Source of the DNA: Candidatus Omnitrophota bacterium
GTDB taxonomy: Bacteria > Omnitrophota > Omnitrophia > Omnitrophales > Omnitrophaceae
Length of the DNA: 52,951 bases
Assembly: GCA_029561555.1 (NCBI GenBank)
Contig: JAKQXH010000026.1
Location: 1 to 52,951, forward strand
Reading direction: 5' to 3'
Shown here: piece by piece, positions 23,301 through 31,657 of the stretch
How the letters are laid out: every line of letters begins with the position of its first letter
Numbering within the stretch: the stretch's first letter is position 1
The notes under the pieces: generated by a model
The model's database searches: none
What the model saw: the letters and a program-made list of their open reading frames with translations, nothing else
What the model was told of the DNA's origin: nothing
Position numbers and translations under genes: made by a program

Positions 23301-23792
23301 ATGTTTCTGACTTTCTTTCCTTTGGTCCCTTTGGCCTTGGCGGGCGGCATTCTTTTTCGCAACAGAATCCTGGCTTACGGGGTCCCGGTCGCGATGATTG
23401 TGTGCAAGTCCTTTTTCACGGATTTTTCGATCATCCACCTTTTTACCCTGCTTCCGCTTCTGGCCGCCGTATTCGGCATCCGGAAGGCCTTGGCGTTGAA
23501 AAAGACGTCAGTCGCGCATCTCGCGGGGTATGCGGTGGCGGCGATTTTGGGCTATGAAATTTTCTCGAGCTTCGGCGTGTGGCTGATGGGGAATTGCCTC
23601 GCGGGATATTCCGCGATCTACCCGCACACCCTGAAAGGATTGATCGATTGCTACGCCGCGTCCCTGCCGTTTACGGCCATCCATTTTCTCCGGGATGTCC
23701 CGCTGGGGGTCCTGATGATGAGCGGCGCGCTTTTCTTCAGGAAAAAATACGCCGTCGCGATTCTGCCGAAATGCTCCTGTGAGCGGAGCTGA
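23301..23792 (+). CDS. Small polytopic membrane protein, DUF6580/ECF S-component-like
   Basis: The protein has 163 residues and five or six hydrophobic segments. GGILFRNRILAYGVPVAMIV at the start and FGVWLMGNCL plus IYPHTLKGLIDCYAASLPF in the second half look like DUF6580, whose topology is similar to ECF-transporter S components. The ribosome binding site is CGGAGGT. Cysteines at residues 35, 99 and 117 are of interest because BtuM-type cobalamin importers use a membrane cysteine. Placement after a riboswitch-controlled TonB receptor suggests vitamin or corrinoid passage through the inner membrane. That function is inferred from context, and the gene has its own promoter. Confidence 0.55.
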   Translation: MFLTFFPLVPLALAGGILFRNRILAYGVPVAMIVCKSFFTDFSIIHLFTLLPLLAAVFGIRKALALKKTSVAHLAGYAVAAILGYEIFSSFGVWLMGNCLAGYSAIYPHTLKGLIDCYAASLPFTAIHFLRDVPLGVLMMSGALFFRKKYAVAILPKCSCERS

Positions 23793-23798
23793 AATCCC

Positions 23799-24053
23799 AT
23801 GAGGGCCGGACGGCTTTCGTTCAGAAGACGTTTCCTTTCGATGGTTTCGGTCTTCTTTTTGCTGGCCGGAAGTATTGGGGCGCCGGTTTTTGCCGCGGAC
23901 GCCGATACGAAACTCGGGATCACGCAGCAGCTGAAGGGCCTTGAGCAGAAGGTGGCCGACATACAGAATCAACAGAAAGAAATCCTTTCGAACCAGCAGA
24001 AAATCCTGGACGAACTGCAAGTACTCAAAGTTCACATTCGAAGAAGAAGCTAA
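23799..24053 (+). CDS. Small secreted coiled-coil protein
   Basis: The protein has 84 residues: a signal peptide (about residues 1-33, ending PVFAADA) followed by one amphipathic helix with heptad spacing (LKGLEQKVADIQNQQKEIL, then KILDELQVLKVHI). It resembles Lpp-like or YbgF N-terminal coiled coils that trimerise in the periplasm, but no family was recognised. It starts six bases after the previous gene and is probably co-transcribed with it. It is followed after eight bases by aroA. Confidence 0.65.
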   Translation: MRAGRLSFRRRFLSMVSVFFLLAGSIGAPVFAADADTKLGITQQLKGLEQKVADIQNQQKEILSNQQKILDELQVLKVHIRRRS

Positions 24054-24061
24054 TAAACTCC

Positions 24062-25342
24062 GTGTCTTTCCGAATCATTTCTCCCAGAAACCGCTTGGGA
24101 GGCGTCGTGTTGCCTTCCGCGGACAAATCAATTTCCCACCGCGCGGTCATGCTGGCGTCGCTGGCCGAAGGCGAAAGCCGTATCCACAATTTTCTTGAGG
24201 GAGAAGACTGCCTCGCGACGATGCGGGCGTTTTCCCAGATGGGGATCGGGATCGAGCGGACCGCGCCCGGCGAGCTTCTGGTTTGCGGAAAGGGCTTGGG
24301 CGGGCTTGTCCAGCCGGAGAAGGAATTGTATCTCGCGAATTCGGGGACGACGATGCGGCTGATGCTCGGGATCCTGGCGGGGCAGCCTTTTATCGCGACC
24401 CTGACGGGCGATGAATCCCTTTCCAGGCGCCCGATGAAACGGGTGACGGACCCGCTCCGGAAGATGGGAGCCAAGATCCAGGGACCGGAAGACGCGAATT
24501 TCCCTCCGCTCACGATACGGGGAGGAAAGCTGAAGGGGATTCAGTTTTCAAGCGAGGTGGCCAGCGCGCAGGTGAAATCCGCCGTTTTGCTGGCGGGGCT
24601 TTTCGCGAAAGGCCCGACGCAGGTGAAGGAGCCTTTGCCGTCCCGGGATCACACCGAGAGGATGATGGAACTGTTCGGGGCGAATTTCCGGAAAGAAGGA
24701 AAAGTTTCGGTCGTCCAGCGGACGGAAAAGCTGACGCCCCGGGAAATCAGGATTCCCGGGGATATTTCTTCCGCCGCTTTTTTTATCGTCGCGGCCTGCC
24801 TGGTCCCGGATTCGGAAGTGGTCATCAAAGAAGTCGGATTGAATCCGACCCGGACGGGAATTCTGGACGTCCTGAAAGAGATGGGGGCTTCGATCGCCCT
24901 TGAAAACGTCCGCGAGGAATGGGAACCCGTCGGGGATTTGAGGGTCCGGTCCTCGAATCTTCAGGCGGTCAAATTGACCAAGGAAAAAATCCCTTCTCTG
25001 ATCGATGAACTCCCCGTTTTGATGGTGGCCTGCGCGCTGGCCCGCGGAAAATCCGAAATCCGCGGGGCGGAAGAACTCCGGGTCAAGGAATCGGACCGGA
25101 TCCGGGCGATGTGCGAGAATCTCGGGCGGCTCGGCGCGGAGGCGGAGGAGCTTCCGGACGGGTGCGTGATTCGGGGGAAAGAAGGGTTCCGGGGAGGGAA
25201 AGTTTCGAGTTTCGGGGATCACCGGGTGGCGATGTCGATGGCGGTGGCGGGACTGCGTTCCGAGGACGGGGCGGAGATCGCGGAGAGCGATTGCGTCAAT
25301 ATTTCCTATCCCTCTTTTTTCAAGGACTTAGAGAGTCTTTGA
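24062..25342 (+). CDS. aroA: 3-phosphoshikimate 1-carboxyvinyltransferase (EPSP synthase)
   Basis: The protein has 426 residues from GTG 24062. The motifs LPSADKSISHRAVMLASLAEG (near the N-terminus, phosphoenolpyruvate site), LANSGTTMRLMLGIL, SLSRRPMKR, then AEELRVKESDRIRAMCENL and GDHRVAMSMAVAGL are all in the AroA order. It condenses shikimate-3-phosphate with phosphoenolpyruvate on the way to chorismate, in the cytoplasm. Chorismate is used by the PabB encoded at 49.7 kb. No clear Shine-Dalgarno precedes the start, so translation may be coupled to the upstream small gene. The mre operon promoter follows its stop. Confidence 0.95.
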   Translation: MSFRIISPRNRLGGVVLPSADKSISHRAVMLASLAEGESRIHNFLEGEDCLATMRAFSQMGIGIERTAPGELLVCGKGLGGLVQPEKELYLANSGTTMRLMLGILAGQPFIATLTGDESLSRRPMKRVTDPLRKMGAKIQGPEDANFPPLTIRGGKLKGIQFSSEVASAQVKSAVLLAGLFAKGPTQVKEPLPSRDHTERMMELFGANFRKEGKVSVVQRTEKLTPREIRIPGDISSAAFFIVAACLVPDSEVVIKEVGLNPTRTGILDVLKEMGASIALENVREEWEPVGDLRVRSSNLQAVKLTKEKIPSLIDELPVLMVACALARGKSEIRGAEELRVKESDRIRAMCENLGRLGAEAEELPDGCVIRGKEGFRGGKVSSFGDHRVAMSMAVAGLRSEDGAEIAESDCVNISYPSFFKDLESL

Positions 25343-25356
25343 CGTTCCTTACTCTA

Positions 25357-25385
25357 TTGACACCCCCTAGATTGTTCGGTATACT
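25357..25385 (+). promoter_or_regulatory. Sigma-70-type promoter of the mre operon
   Basis: TTGACA, 17 bases, TATACT: near-consensus. The predicted start is about 35 bases before the mreB ATG. Confidence 0.8.
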
Positions 25386-25426
25386 TCCCGCAATGTATTT
25401 TTTTGAAAAACTTCGAGAGAAAAAAA

Positions 25427-26503
25427 ATGATTAAAGCGCTGATTCAATGGATCGATAAGGCTTTCGGGTTTCTTTCAACGGATATCGGGATTGACCTCGG
25501 AACGGCGAATACCCTGTGCTACGTCAAAGGGCAGGGAGTGGTTTTGTGCGAGCCTTCCGTGGTGGCGATCGAGCGCGGGACCAATCATGTCGTCGCGGTC
25601 GGAGAGGCCGCCAAGCGGATGTTGGGAAGAACGCCCGGAAACATTATCGCGATCCGGCCGATGAAAGACGGAGTGATCGCGGATTTTGACATCACGGAGG
25701 CCATGCTCCGCTATTTTATCCGGAAGGTGCACAAGAAAAGAACGCTGATCAGTCCCCGGGTCTTGATCGCGGTGCCGAGCGGGATCACCGAAGTGGAGAA
25801 GCGCGCCGTGAAGGATTCCGCCGAAAGGGCGGGGGCCCGCAGTCCCGTTTTTCTGGTGGAAGAGCCCATCGCGGCGGCGATCGGCGTGGGGCTTCCGGTG
25901 CAGGAACCCTCGGGAAGCATGATCGTGGATATCGGAGGCGGGACGACCGAGATGGCGGTGATTTCGCTCTCGGGGATTGTTTTTTCCAAGAGCATCCGGA
26001 TCGGCGGAGACGAATTTGACGATGCGATCATCAATCACATCAAGAAGAGCTACAATCTCATGATTGGTGAAAGGACGGCGGAGGACATCAAGATCCGGAT
26101 CGGTTCCGCGGCGTCTCTGGAACCGGAAATGACCATGGAAGTGCGGGGGAGAGATGTTCTGGCGGGGTTGCCCAAGACCATCACGATCACGAGTCAGGAA
26201 ATTCGCGATGCGCTTTCCGAACCGCTCTCATCGATTCTCGAAGCTATCCGCATCACTCTGGAACGGACGCCTCCCGAACTTTCGGCGGATTTGATCGACC
26301 GGGGGATTGTGCTGGCCGGAGGAGGCGCGTTGCTGCGCGGATTGGACCGGTTGGTCAGCGAGGAAACCGGCCTGCCGGTGCATATCGCCGAAGATCCTTT
26401 GACCGCGATCGCGCTGGGGACCGGAAGATATTTGAGCGACATCAATCTCCTGAAAAAACTTCAGGTCAATACCGGCACTTCTCCTCAAAAATACGAGCGC
26501 TGA
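25427..26503 (+). CDS. mreB: Rod-shape-determining actin homologue MreB
   Basis: The protein has 358 residues from ATG 25427; a TTG 24 bases upstream is less likely. [20 protein letters not shown] is the phosphate 1 motif of the actin fold, [14 protein letters not shown] is phosphate 2, and [18 protein letters not shown] is the adenosine motif. An amphipathic N-terminus ([15 protein letters not shown]) fits membrane binding. MreB filaments organise lateral wall synthesis with MreC, MreD, PBP2 and RodA, which follow in order. A strong promoter lies upstream. Confidence 0.97.
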   Translation: MIKALIQWIDKAFGFLSTDIGIDLGTANTLCYVKGQGVVLCEPSVVAIERGTNHVVAVGEAAKRMLGRTPGNIIAIRPMKDGVIADFDITEAMLRYFIRKVHKKRTLISPRVLIAVPSGITEVEKRAVKDSAERAGARSPVFLVEEPIAAAIGVGLPVQEPSGSMIVDIGGGTTEMAVISLSGIVFSKSIRIGGDEFDDAIINHIKKSYNLMIGERTAEDIKIRIGSAASLEPEMTMEVRGRDVLAGLPKTITITSQEIRDALSEPLSSILEAIRITLERTPPELSADLIDRGIVLAGGGALLRGLDRLVSEETGLPVHIAEDPLTAIALGTGRYLSDINLLKKLQVNTGTSPQKYER

Positions 26504-26634
26504 ACCGCTCCTGCCGTTTGTCCTTTCGAATCGTTCGGAACAGGGATCGGGAGGTGTGTTTTTAAGTCTTCCGGTTGCCATGTTCGATTCTTTGAGTTCT
26601 GAAACGCTTTTAACCTGAGGAGTTTTGGACTTCG

Positions 26635-27435
26635 GTGGAACGGAAAAGGCCTTTTTGGGTTGTCGCCCTTATTTTAATTCCTCTCCTTCTGGCCGGCCGT
26701 TACACTCCGCTGGGCGAGATCATCCGGTCCGCGTTTTTTTCCCTGACCCAGCCCGTTCTTTCCGTGGGTGCCGCGGCGCGCCAAAACCTGACGGACGTCT
26801 CCGACGGCGTCCGGGATGTTCTCTCTCTTTTCGGCGAGACGCGCGAGCTCCGCCGGCGAGTCGCCGAGCTCGAAAGCGAAAACGCCGTCCTTCGCGACGA
26901 GGAATACGAAAACAACCGGCTTCGCATCGCGTTGGATCTCAAAAAAAGGATTTCTTATAAAACGATCGTCTGCCGCGTCCTGGCGCGGGACGTGACGCAT
27001 CTGAGCCATTGGGCGGTTCTCAGCAAGGGGAGCCGGCAGGGCATCCGGAAGGAAATGCCGGTCGTGAACGAAGCCGGCCTGGTGGGGAAGGTGGTGGAGG
27101 TGGGGCCTCAGACGTCGAGGATGATTCTTTTGCGGGACATGGAGGCCCGGGTCAGCGCCCTGATCGAGCGGACGCGGGACGCCGGCCTGGTGATGGGGAC
27201 GGGCGGGACTTTTCTTGAGATGAAATTTATCGATCTGGAATCCGACGTGAAGGTCGGCGACGTGGTGGTCACGGCCGGACTGGGGGACATTTATCCGCAG
27301 GGGATTCTCATCGGGAAAGTGGAATCTCTCGCGCGGGACAAAAAGCAAATGCATCTGGTAGCGCAGGTCCGGCCGGCCGTTTCGTTTTCGCGGATTGAAG
27401 AGGTCCTATGCTTAAACTTGCCCCGTCCAGAATGA
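26635..27435 (+). CDS. mreC: Cell-shape protein MreC
   Basis: The protein has 266 residues from GTG 26635. One N-terminal membrane segment (about residues 7-23) is followed by a coiled coil (ETRELRRRVAELESENAVLR, about 65-90) and the double beta-barrel domain with VLSKGSRQGIRKEMPVVNE and AGLVGKVVEVGPQTSRMILL, both typical of MreC. It bridges MreB to periplasmic wall synthases. The 131-base gap after mreB shows no promoter I trust. Its last 28 bases overlap mreD. Confidence 0.95.
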   Translation: MERKRPFWVVALILIPLLLAGRYTPLGEIIRSAFFSLTQPVLSVGAAARQNLTDVSDGVRDVLSLFGETRELRRRVAELESENAVLRDEEYENNRLRIALDLKKRISYKTIVCRVLARDVTHLSHWAVLSKGSRQGIRKEMPVVNEAGLVGKVVEVGPQTSRMILLRDMEARVSALIERTRDAGLVMGTGGTFLEMKFIDLESDVKVGDVVVTAGLGDIYPQGILIGKVESLARDKKQMHLVAQVRPAVSFSRIEEVLCLNLPRPE

Positions 27436-27926
27436 TTTGGATCGTTTCCCTGACGGCGATCGCTTCGCTCTATCTCTTTCCTTCCTTCGCGATCGGCGGG
27501 ATCAAACCGGATTTTCTCCTGCTGTTTCTGATCTTTTACTCGTTCCGGATCAGCTGGAAGCAGGCCCCGCTCGTCGCTTTTCTGATCGGCATCATCAAAG
27601 ACGTTTTTTCGGTCCGGGTGTTCGGGCTGGAGACTTTTTCGCTGGTTTCGTCGGGTTTTCTGGCGAGATACCTGATGGGAAAAATCGAGCGGGAGGATTT
27701 TTTGATCCTCGTTTCCGGCGGGTTTGTGTACGCGATGTTTTACGAATCCGTCTGCGCGGCGGAATACGCTTTCCTGGAACGGTCATTCGCGGTTTTTTCC
27801 GCCCAGCTGGTCCGCGGTTTCTGGAGCGCTCTTTACACGGTTTGCTTTCTCCCCCTCGCGTTTGTCCTTTTTGAAAAACTTTCGGGCGGACGGGCTTCCA
27901 TTTTCGCCGGAAGGGAAATCCGGTGA
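27408..27926 (+). CDS. mreD: Rod-shape-determining membrane protein MreD
   Basis: The protein has 172 residues and five hydrophobic segments. GIKPDFLLLFLIFYSF followed by LVAFLIGIIKDVFSVRVFG is the usual MreD pattern. It belongs to the elongasome and interacts with MreC. The ATG overlaps the end of mreC, and its TGA overlaps the GTG of the PBP2 gene, indicating tight translational coupling. Confidence 0.9.
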   Translation: MLKLAPSRMIWIVSLTAIASLYLFPSFAIGGIKPDFLLLFLIFYSFRISWKQAPLVAFLIGIIKDVFSVRVFGLETFSLVSSGFLARYLMGKIEREDFLILVSGGFVYAMFYESVCAAEYAFLERSFAVFSAQLVRGFWSALYTVCFLPLAFVLFEKLSGGRASIFAGREIR

Positions 27927-29686
27927 CGATACGGGAATTCGAATTCCGGACCGGATTGTTCCGTTTCTTTGTTTTCGGGTCCCTGCTGTGTCTCGGGCTG
28001 GCCCTTTTCGACGTCCAGGTCCGCTGCGGGGGGGAATACCGCGATCTCGCGAACCGGAACCGCATCCGCCTGCTCTATCTGGAAGCGCCCCGGGGGGATA
28101 TCTACGACCGCAACGGCGCGGTGCTGGCGACCAGCCGTCCTTCCTTTGACGTGTTCGTCATCCCCGAGGATTTCGACGGCAAAAACGCGGAGTTTTTGTC
28201 CGGGGTTTTGGGGCTCAAGAAAGAGAAAATCCTCTCGAAAATCAATCACCCGAAGGACGCCCCCTTCGTCCCCGTCCTGCTGAAGCGGGACGTGAAAAAA
28301 GCCGTCGTTTTCAAGCTGGAGGAGCGGAAGCCGGAACTGGCGGGAGTGTCCGTGGAAATCCGGCCGATCCGTTTTTATCCGCAGGGCACCTGTGCTTCGC
28401 ACGTGATCGGTTATCTGGGGAAGATTTCGAAGCGGGAATACCGGGGGCAGGAGGATGAGGGGCTTTACCGGTTTGACGATTGGATCGGGCGGAGCGGCGT
28501 GGAAAAAATTTTCGAACGCGAGCTGAAAGGGGAAGACGGGGGAAAACAGATCGAGGTCAACTCGCAGGGGAGAATGATCCGCGTGCTGAGCGAGCGGGAT
28601 CCCCGGCCGGGATCCGATCTTGCGCTGACGATTGATTCCAAACTAGAGGAGAAGATCTCGCAGATTTTCGGGGACCGGATCGGTTCCGCCATCGTACTGG
28701 ACCTTGAGACGGGGGAAATCCTGACGTTGGTCAGCAAGCCCAATTTCAATCCCAATGTCTTTGTGTCGCCGGGAGAGGGAACGGAACGCGGGAGGATATT
28801 CAAGAACCCGTCATCGCCTCTGCTGAACCGGGGGGTGTCGACGGGCTATCCGCCGGGATCGGTTTTTAAACTGGTGACGGCGCTCTCGGCCCTGGATACG
28901 GGAGTGGTCCCTCCCGGCAAGCGGTTTTTCTGCAAGGGCTTTTTCAGGCTGAATCCGCGTTCGCGGGCATTTCAGTGCTGGCGGGACGGGGGACACGGGG
29001 CCGTCAATTTATTCGAGGCCGTTGAGCAATCCTGCAACGTTTATTTTTACAATGTCGGAAGCCGCGTGGGGCCCGACACGCTGAGCCGCTACGCGCATGA
29101 ACTGGGGCTCGGAGAGGCCGTGGAGCTTGAGCTCCCGAATGTTTTCCCGGGCGTGATCCCGAACCGCGAATGGAAAAAGAAAACGTATCACGACGCCTGG
29201 TATGAAGGCGAGACGCTCAATTTTGCGATCGGACAGGGCTATGTCTTGACTTCGCCGCTTCAGATTCTGAGAATGGTGGGCCTGATTGCGACGGAGGGGA
29301 ATCTCCCCGAAATCCACATCGCGAAGACCGGGAAAAAAACAAAGAAGACGCGTAAACCGGTCGTCCGGGTCGAAAGCATCCGGCTGCTCAAGAAAGCGAT
29401 GACACGGGTCATTCAGACGGACCGGGGGACGGGACAATTGGCCCGGGTGGATTTTATGACCATGGCCGGGAAAACCGGGACGGCTCAGGCGCCGCCCAAA
29501 GAGCCTCATTCCTGGTTTTCGGGGTTTTTCCCCTATGAGAATCCGAAATACGCGCTGGTCGTCCTGATCGAGCACGGCGGATCGGGAGGGTTTTACGCCG
29601 CGAAGCTGGCCAAGGAGATTGTTTTGGGGATGAAGGAAACGGGGGCTTTTGACTCGGTTCCCGGAGCGGGGGGGGCGAATGTTTAA
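27923..29686 (+). CDS. mrdA: Penicillin-binding protein 2, peptidoglycan transpeptidase
   Basis: The protein has 587 residues from GTG 27923. An N-terminal membrane segment is followed by the dimerisation domain (LEAPRGDIYDRNGAVLATSR) and the transpeptidase domain. The active-site motifs are in order: S313-V-F-K (after GYPPG), S370-C-N, and K517-T-G. It cross-links lateral wall peptidoglycan and pairs with RodA, whose gene follows with an eight-base overlap. Catalytic residues are intact. The size is slightly smaller than the E. coli protein. Confidence 0.96.
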   Translation: MTIREFEFRTGLFRFFVFGSLLCLGLALFDVQVRCGGEYRDLANRNRIRLLYLEAPRGDIYDRNGAVLATSRPSFDVFVIPEDFDGKNAEFLSGVLGLKKEKILSKINHPKDAPFVPVLLKRDVKKAVVFKLEERKPELAGVSVEIRPIRFYPQGTCASHVIGYLGKISKREYRGQEDEGLYRFDDWIGRSGVEKIFERELKGEDGGKQIEVNSQGRMIRVLSERDPRPGSDLALTIDSKLEEKISQIFGDRIGSAIVLDLETGEILTLVSKPNFNPNVFVSPGEGTERGRIFKNPSSPLLNRGVSTGYPPGSVFKLVTALSALDTGVVPPGKRFFCKGFFRLNPRSRAFQCWRDGGHGAVNLFEAVEQSCNVYFYNVGSRVGPDTLSRYAHELGLGEAVELELPNVFPGVIPNREWKKKTYHDAWYEGETLNFAIGQGYVLTSPLQILRMVGLIATEGNLPEIHIAKTGKKTKKTRKPVVRVESIRLLKKAMTRVIQTDRGTGQLARVDFMTMAGKTGTAQAPPKEPHSWFSGFFPYENPKYALVVLIEHGGSGGFYAAKLAKEIVLGMKETGAFDSVPGAGGANV

Positions 29687-30779
29687 TTTCGCGAATTGGA
29701 GGGAAAAAGTGTTCCGGGGGTTCTATTGGCCGCTTTTTTATACGGCGGTCATCATTTCCCTCGTCGGAGTCGCCGCGATTTTCAGCGCGTCGCGCGGGCT
29801 TCCCGGGGATTACGCGTTGAAACAGCTGGCCTGGCTCGGGGTTTCAATTTTGACTCTGATGGCCGTGGTGCGCATCGGATACCGGACTCTCCTGGGGTAT
29901 TCTTACGCGTTCTACGCGATTTCAATCGCGCTGCTTCTGGTGGTCATCATTCTGGGCGACATGCATTTGGGCGCGCAGCGGTGGATTGAAATCGGCCCGT
30001 TCGCGCTCCAGCCTTCCGAATTCGCCAAGATCGCGGTGATTTTGACGCTCGCCCAGTATTTGGGCGAACGGGCCCGGAACCGTTATCAGACGAAGCGTTT
30101 TCTCGTGGCGTTTATTCTGGTGTCTTTCCCCATGATTTTTATTCTGAAACAGCCGGATTTGGGGACGACGCTGATTTTTATCCCGATCCTTTTCTGCATT
30201 CTTTTTCTTTGGGGGGTCCGGTTGAGGTATCTGGTCGTGACCTCGCTGTTCGCCCTGACGAGTTTCCCCGTCTTCTGGGCCCTGCTGAAGGGATACCAGA
30301 AACGGCGGCTGCTCGTGTTCCTGAATCCCAACGTCGATCCGCTGGGGGCCGGGTATACCGCGATCCAGTCCAAGATTGCCGTGGGGGCGGGGCAGTTTTT
30401 CGGGAAGGGATTCCTTCAGGGGACGCAGAACCGGCTCCGGTTCCTTCCGGAACATCACACGGATTTTATTTTCTGCGTGATCGCCGAAGAATGGGGGTTC
30501 GTGGGGAGCTGCCTCATCCTCATGCTGTTCGCGCTCCTGTTCATCCGGATGATCCGCGTGATCGAACGGACAACGGACACGCGGGCCCGACTGATCACGG
30601 CGGGGGTGGTTTCGATGGTTTTTTTCCAGGTGGTGATCAATATCGGAATGACGGTCGGTCTGATGCCGATCACGGGGCTCCCGCTTCCTTTCGTGAGCTA
30701 CGGAGGGTCCTCGCTGGTCACGATGTTTATCGCCGTCGGCCTTTTGATTTCGATCTATAAAGACCGTTCGATTTTTTGA
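29679..30779 (+). CDS. mrdB: Peptidoglycan glycosyltransferase RodA (SEDS family)
   Basis: The protein has 366 residues from ATG 29679 and about ten membrane segments. Family motifs are GAQRWIEIGPFALQPSEFAK, KQPDLGTTLIF, LPEHHTDFIFCVIAEEWGF and LPLPFVSYGGSSL. RodA polymerises lipid II into glycan strands with PBP2. The start overlaps mrdA. It closes the elongasome operon; after it a gap of 127 bases without a clear promoter leads to the 30907 gene. Confidence 0.96.
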   Translation: MFNFANWREKVFRGFYWPLFYTAVIISLVGVAAIFSASRGLPGDYALKQLAWLGVSILTLMAVVRIGYRTLLGYSYAFYAISIALLLVVIILGDMHLGAQRWIEIGPFALQPSEFAKIAVILTLAQYLGERARNRYQTKRFLVAFILVSFPMIFILKQPDLGTTLIFIPILFCILFLWGVRLRYLVVTSLFALTSFPVFWALLKGYQKRRLLVFLNPNVDPLGAGYTAIQSKIAVGAGQFFGKGFLQGTQNRLRFLPEHHTDFIFCVIAEEWGFVGSCLILMLFALLFIRMIRVIERTTDTRARLITAGVVSMVFFQVVINIGMTVGLMPITGLPLPFVSYGGSSLVTMFIAVGLLISIYKDRSIF

Positions 30780-30906
30780 TTTTCGACGTTCCGATTTTTG
30801 TTCGGGGCGGGCGGGATTTTAACAGGCGCGGTTAAGGTACAGAATGTCCGAAAATAGCCGAAAAACATCAGGATCGGATTTGTGACGGAAAGAGGATGAG
30901 AAGGAA

Positions 30907-31653
30907 ATGAAAACGATCGGGAAAACTCTTTTTACGTTCGGAATCATTCTGGCCGTTCTGGCCGCGGGGCTCGGGACCTATAAACTCGCGAAGCGAATGG
31001 GGGAAGTTTCCGTCTTGAAGCGGGTGGTCGAACGGCTTTCCGCGGATTCCCGGATCGCCGAGGTGATCGTGACGGAAAACCGGTTCAATCCGGAAACCGA
31101 CAAGGTCGAGACGACCATCAAATTTCTGGAATATGACGCCCAAGGCAAACCTTTGATCCCGAAGTATTTCACCTTTCAGGGGAATATCATTCAATTTCAG
31201 TCGCTTGTGATCCGGTTTCAGGATAAACTGGTCCGCGAGGGGGACCGGATGCGGGGAAAGAGCGCTTATCTCTTTCTGCGCGCGTTCGCGCTGGACGGGA
31301 AAAACACGCGGGTGTTTGACATCACGGAGGCCGGTGAAATCCCGGGGGGGTATAAAGTTCCGGGGCTTCAGAGCGAATATGAGGAGCAATTGTGGCGGGA
31401 TTTTTGGCGGTACGCGCTGGATCCGGTGATGCGGGATAAGGTCGGGATCAAGAACGCGCAGATCGAAGCGCCGGGGTCCCTTTTTCTGCCCGGGACGATT
31501 TACACGCTTCGGATCGAGCATGACGGAGGAATCCGGATCGACGCGGAACCGGTCCCGGAGATTTTGAAGGGCGAAAAAATTCAAGCGGCGGGGCATACGG
31601 GGTTGAAAAAAGTCGGAACACGCAAAAACACATCAGGATCGGAAAAGGGATGA
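30907..31653 (+). CDS. Membrane-anchored protein of unknown function, partner of transglutaminase-7TM
   Basis: The protein has 248 residues and was not recognised. One N-terminal membrane segment (about residues 8-26) is followed by a short charged helix (LAKRMGEVSVLKRVVERLS) and a mixed alpha/beta periplasmic region with VIVTENRFNPETDKVETTIKF and QEAPGS-like turns, ending in a basic tail. No DTGA-type retropepsin motif is present, although a retropepsin often accompanies such transglutaminase/ATP-grasp pairs. It lies four bases before the transglutaminase gene, so the two are surely co-transcribed. Confidence 0.6.
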   Translation: MKTIGKTLFTFGIILAVLAAGLGTYKLAKRMGEVSVLKRVVERLSADSRIAEVIVTENRFNPETDKVETTIKFLEYDAQGKPLIPKYFTFQGNIIQFQSLVIRFQDKLVREGDRMRGKSAYLFLRAFALDGKNTRVFDITEAGEIPGGYKVPGLQSEYEEQLWRDFWRYALDPVMRDKVGIKNAQIEAPGSLFLPGTIYTLRIEHDGGIRIDAEPVPEILKGEKIQAAGHTGLKKVGTRKNTSGSEKG

Positions 31654-31657
31654 AATC

